Assembly (NCBI GenBank): GCA_023406965.1
Contig: JAEXTI010000568.1
Span: 1-8,711 of the forward strand
Direction of reading: 5' to 3'
From: Chloroflexota bacterium
GTDB taxonomy: Bacteria; Chloroflexota; Anaerolineae; Anaerolineales; Anaerolineaceae
Length of the DNA stretch: 8,711 nt
This document shows positions 6,541 through 8,711 of this stretch, one piece after another. The notes under the pieces are model-generated. The model saw only the letters and a program-made list of their open reading frames with translations, had not been told where the DNA came from and did not search any database. The stretch's first letter is position 1. Each line of letters opens with the position of its first letter. The translations under genes and the position numbers were made by a program.

Positions 6541-6580
6541 GAGTTGTTTGTGGTGCGCAAAAGCTCCTCACAAACAACTC
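6541..6580. repeat. Perfect 12-bp inverted repeat with 16-nt spacer
   Basis: GAGTTGTTTGTG (6541-6552) is matched exactly by CACAAACAACTC (6569-6580). The outer flanking T-A pair (6540/6581) and an inner G-T wobble (6553/6568) extend the RNA stem to about 14 bp, with a 14-nt loop. No U-tract follows on either strand, so it is not a standard terminator. If the minus-strand promoter at 6612-6641 is used, this hairpin lies in the lipoprotein 5' leader. Confidence 0.75.
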
Positions 6581-6611
6581 ATTCCGCCTCTGGCTGAGCA
6601 GTTACATCCCT

Positions 6612-6641
6612 GTTATAATACACGCGCCGCGGCATTGTCAA
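6612..6641 (-). promoter_or_regulatory. Putative promoter for the lipoprotein gene
   Basis: On the minus strand TTGACA (6641 to 6636) is followed after 18 bp by TATAAC (6617 to 6612). The predicted start near 6605 gives a leader of about 160 nt that includes the 6541-6580 hairpin. The -35 lies in a 10-mer repeated in inverted orientation at the fusA-like promoter. Confidence 0.5.
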
Positions 6642-6693
6642 AGCTGATCGGAGCCACTGCACAGCAGCTTTTAGACCAGGTTCGGAGAGTGCT

Positions 6694-6722
6694 TTGACAA
6701 ACCTGCTATCCTATTCTAAAAT
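6694..6722 (+). promoter_or_regulatory. Sigma-70 type promoter of the EF-G-like gene
   Basis: TTGACA (6694-6699), a perfect -35, is followed after 17 bp by TAAAAT (6717-6722). Transcription should start near 6729, leaving a leader of about 34 nt with AAAAGGG (6747-6753), a moderate ribosome binding site 9 nt before the ATG. This is the clearest promoter in the window. Confidence 0.75.
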
Positions 6723-6762
6723 AGATTGCTGACAAATCATAGAAAGAAAAGGGTTTCCATTC

Positions 6763-8711
6763 ATGAAAGAGTACCGAACAGAGGCTATCCGCAACGTCGC
6801 GTTTGTTTCTCACAGCAGCGCAGGCAAGACCATGCTGGCAGAGGCGTTCCTTCACACCGCTGGGAACACCACTCGTCTGGGTCGAATTGAGGACGGAACG
6901 ACTGCTTCCGACTATGAAGAGGAAGAAATTCGCCGAGGAATTTCTCTCAGTACCTCGGTTATTCCGGTGGAGTACAAGGATTGCAAGCTCAATATCCTCG
7001 ACACTCCGGGCTACCTGGATTTCGTTGGTGAAGTCATTTCCGCCCTGCGCGTGGCCGACGCCGCCGTCGTTTTAGTCGACTCGGTTGCCGGCGTGGAAGT
7101 AGGCACTGAAATCACCTGGCAATACTGCGACAAGTTCAAACTCCCGCGCATTGTTGTGATCAACAAAATGGAGCGCGATAATGCCAGCTACGCAAAGGCG
7201 CTGGCCTCCATGCAGGAATTCTCTTCCATTCGCCTGGTCCCCATCCAACTTCCCTGGGGCGAAAAAGCCGCCTTCCAGGGCGTGATCGACCTGCTCACCA
7301 TGAAAGCCTACAAAGGCGATGGCAAGACCGTGGTTGAGATCCCTGCTGAATATAAAAGCGCTGCGGAAGAAGCCCGCGTGGCTTTAATTGAAGCCGCCGC
7401 CGAAGGCGAAGACGCCCTCCTCGAGAAATACCTGGAGAGTGGCGAATTGAGCGCTGAGGAAATCATTCGCGGCCTCACCGCCGTGGTACACAACGTCTCC
7501 TTTGTCCCAGTGATGGTCGCCGCGGGCGCCGCCGAAATTGGCATCCTCCCCTTAATGGACGCCGTAATCAACCTGTTCCCCACCCCCAACCAGATCCCCG
7601 CGGTGGTGGCCCAGGGCAAGGCAGGCGACGAAACCTTGACCGCCTCCGACAGCGGCCCGCTGGCTGCTTATGTTTGGAAAACCACTGCCGATCCGTTTGT
7701 TGGCAAACAGACCTACTTCCGCGTTTATTCCGGTGTGGTCAACTCCGACAGCCGCGTCTGGAACCAGACCAAGGGCATCGAAGAGCGCTTCGGCACCATG
7801 GCCTTCATCCGCGGGAAAGAAACCTTCCCCACCAAGGTCGTTCATGCCGGTGACCTGGGCATCGTCCCCAAGCTAGCGGAAACCTCCACGGGCAATACCC
7901 TCTGCGACAAAACCCACCCGATCAGCCTGCCCGAACCCGAATACCCCGGCGCCCTGTACCGCGTATCCGTGAACCCAAAGACGCAAGCCGACTCGACCAA
8001 AATCTCCCCCACCCTCACCCGCCTGTGCGAAGAGGACAAGACGCTCTCTTGGTCGATGGAAGCCGCGACGCACCAGACCATCCTGCAAGGCATGGGCGAC
8101 CAGCACATCGATGTGGCCCTGCGCCGCGCCGAGACCAAATTCCAGGTCAATCTGGTTGCCGGCGAGCCACGCATCCCCTACAAAGAGGCCCTCACCAAGA
8201 AGGGCCAGGCCATGTACCGCCACAAGAAACAGACCGGTGGTTCAGGCCAGTTCGGCGAGGTGCACCTGCGCGTCGAGCCCCTGGACGGCGTGGACTTTGA
8301 ATTCGTCAATGACGTCTTTGGTGGCGCTGTCTCCAACAGCTACATGCCCGCCATCGAAAAAGGCATTCGCAGCGTGATGAACGAAGGCATTCTGGCCGGT
8401 TACCCCATCTCCTATGTCAAGGTGGCGGTCTTCGACGGCAAGGAACACCCGGTTGACTCCAAACCGATCGCCTTCGAAATCGCCGGGCGCGAAGCCTTCA
8501 AGTTGGCCTTCATGGAAGCCGGCCCCGTGCTCAACGAGCCCATCATGGCCGTTGAAATCATCGTCCCCGAAGCCAACATGGGCGACGTTCTGGGCGACCT
8601 GAACACCCGCCGCGCGCGCGTTCAGGGCATGAACAGCGAGAAGGGCCGTTCCATTGTAAACGCCCACGTGCCTCTGGCCGAAATGCTGCGCTACACCACC
8701 CAACTCCGCTC
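6763..8711 (+). CDS. EF-G-like translational GTPase (FusA2 type), C-terminus beyond window
   Basis: 649 codons are visible; EF-G proteins are about 690-700 residues, so roughly the last 40 are missing. The order is that of EF-G: G domain (1 to about 290), domain II from about 298 (GPLAAYVWKTTADPFVGK), domain III, domain IV with QTGGSGQFGEV (490-500), then domain V. EF-G uses GTP hydrolysis to move tRNA and mRNA on the ribosome. This looks like the paralogous EF-G-like group, represented by Thermus EF-G-2 and mycobacterial FusA2, because switch II reads DTPGYLDF (80-87) with Y84 in place of the catalytic histidine. Other changes are S16 at the first P-loop position (SHSSAGKT, 16-23), RGIS in switch I with S61 replacing threonine, and NKME (134-137) instead of NKxD. 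Its role may be a specialised ribosome step and not general elongation. The ATG is supported by the promoter and ribosome binding site upstream. Confidence 0.9.
   Translation, partial: MKEYRTEAIRNVAFVSHSSAGKTMLAEAFLHTAGNTTRLGRIEDGTTASDYEEEEIRRGISLSTSVIPVEYKDCKLNILDTPGYLDFVGEVISALRVADAAVVLVDSVAGVEVGTEITWQYCDKFKLPRIVVINKMERDNASYAKALASMQEFSSIRLVPIQLPWGEKAAFQGVIDLLTMKAYKGDGKTVVEIPAEYKSAAEEARVALIEAAAEGEDALLEKYLESGELSAEEIIRGLTAVVHNVSFVPVMVAAGAAEIGILPLMDAVINLFPTPNQIPAVVAQGKAGDETLTASDSGPLAAYVWKTTADPFVGKQTYFRVYSGVVNSDSRVWNQTKGIEERFGTMAFIRGKETFPTKVVHAGDLGIVPKLAETSTGNTLCDKTHPISLPEPEYPGALYRVSVNPKTQADSTKISPTLTRLCEEDKTLSWSMEAATHQTILQGMGDQHIDVALRRAETKFQVNLVAGEPRIPYKEALTKKGQAMYRHKKQTGGSGQFGEVHLRVEPLDGVDFEFVNDVFGGAVSNSYMPAIEKGIRSVMNEGILAGYPISYVKVAVFDGKEHPVDSKPIAFEIAGREAFKLAFMEAGPVLNEPIMAVEIIVPEANMGDVLGDLNTRRARVQGMNSEKGRSIVNAHVPLAEMLRYTTQLR

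Larger units (their letters stand above)
6445..6762. other. 318-nt divergent intergenic region between lipoprotein and EF-G-like genes
   Basis: No coding region is convincing here. The stretch holds a 12-bp perfect inverted repeat at 6541-6580 and two back-to-back promoters whose -35 boxes lie in inverted copies of a 10-mer (6635-6644 and 6691-6700). It also holds a second inverted repeat AAAGCTG/CAGCTTT (6640-6646, 6665-6671) that competes with the first copy of the 10-mer, and a plus-strand extended -10 TGTTATAAT (6611-6619) that overlaps the minus-strand -10. From 6445 to about 6540 I see only the lipoprotein ribosome binding site and leader sequence. Confidence 0.6.

Noticed and set aside
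6611..6619. Plus-strand extended -10 TGTTATAAT as the main promoter of the EF-G-like gene
   Set aside because: No good -35 at the right spacing, and TTGACA-17-TAAAAT lies closer to the gene. The sequence also serves as the reverse complement of the minus-strand TATAAC.
6635..6700. tRNA-like element, suggested by a long closing stem and a GGTTCGGAG segment
   Set aside because: The closing stem is 10 bp and I could not place D, anticodon and T arms at tRNA spacing. The stem is better explained by divergent -35 boxes.
7308..8703. Minus-strand open frames opposite the EF-G-like gene
   Set aside because: Translations show no domain, and the plus strand encodes conserved EF-G domains throughout.
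1..8711. CRISPR array, insertion sequence, prophage or toxin-antitoxin system
   Set aside because: No regularly spaced direct repeats, transposase, integrase or recognisable toxin/antitoxin pair was seen. The genes look like ordinary chromosomal content.

Overview
The window looks like chromosomal DNA from a moderately GC-rich bacterium. The mix of genes points tentatively to Chloroflexota (Anaerolineae-like): a DHH-CBS-tRNA nucleotidyltransferase fusion, an EF-G-like paralogue, and two genes that appear to be transcribed without leaders. This placement is an inference from gene content and was not tested by phylogeny. I see no insertion sequence, phage gene, CRISPR array, tRNA or rRNA.

Left part (1-2403, minus strand): a compact four-gene run, read right to left. 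It encodes a Nudix hydrolase, a 2H phosphoesterase (2'-5' RNA ligase family), a MoeB/ThiF-type adenylyltransferase fused to a rhodanese domain (MoeZ-like), and the N-terminal part of a PIG-L/LmbE-type deacetylase cut by the window edge. Gaps are 12, 6 and 16 nt. The three downstream genes have good Shine-Dalgarno sequences, but the first gene has none.

Middle (2404-5782): a 176-nt divergent intergenic region with three palindromes and two -10 boxes, each 6 nt before an ATG. To its right, on the plus strand, is an 889-residue protein joining a DHH/DHHA1 phosphoesterase, two CBS domains and a class II tRNA nucleotidyltransferase/poly(A) polymerase. A GNAT acetyltransferase follows, with its ATG overlapping the preceding stop (ATGA).

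Right part (5783-8711): a 65-nt convergent gap with a weak hairpin, a minus-strand lipoprotein of unknown function, and a 318-nt divergent region. That region carries back-to-back promoters built on an inverted 10-mer and a strong 12-bp hairpin. On the plus strand is an EF-G-like translational GTPase (FusA2 type), open at the window edge, with non-canonical residues in several nucleotide-binding motifs.

Several products act on RNA or nucleotides (Nudix, 2H phosphoesterase, DHH-CBS-tRNA nucleotidyltransferase, EF-G-like GTPase), but nothing in the window proves a single pathway. The points most worth attention are the two divergent control regions, the three-part RNA enzyme and the unusual GTPase motifs.
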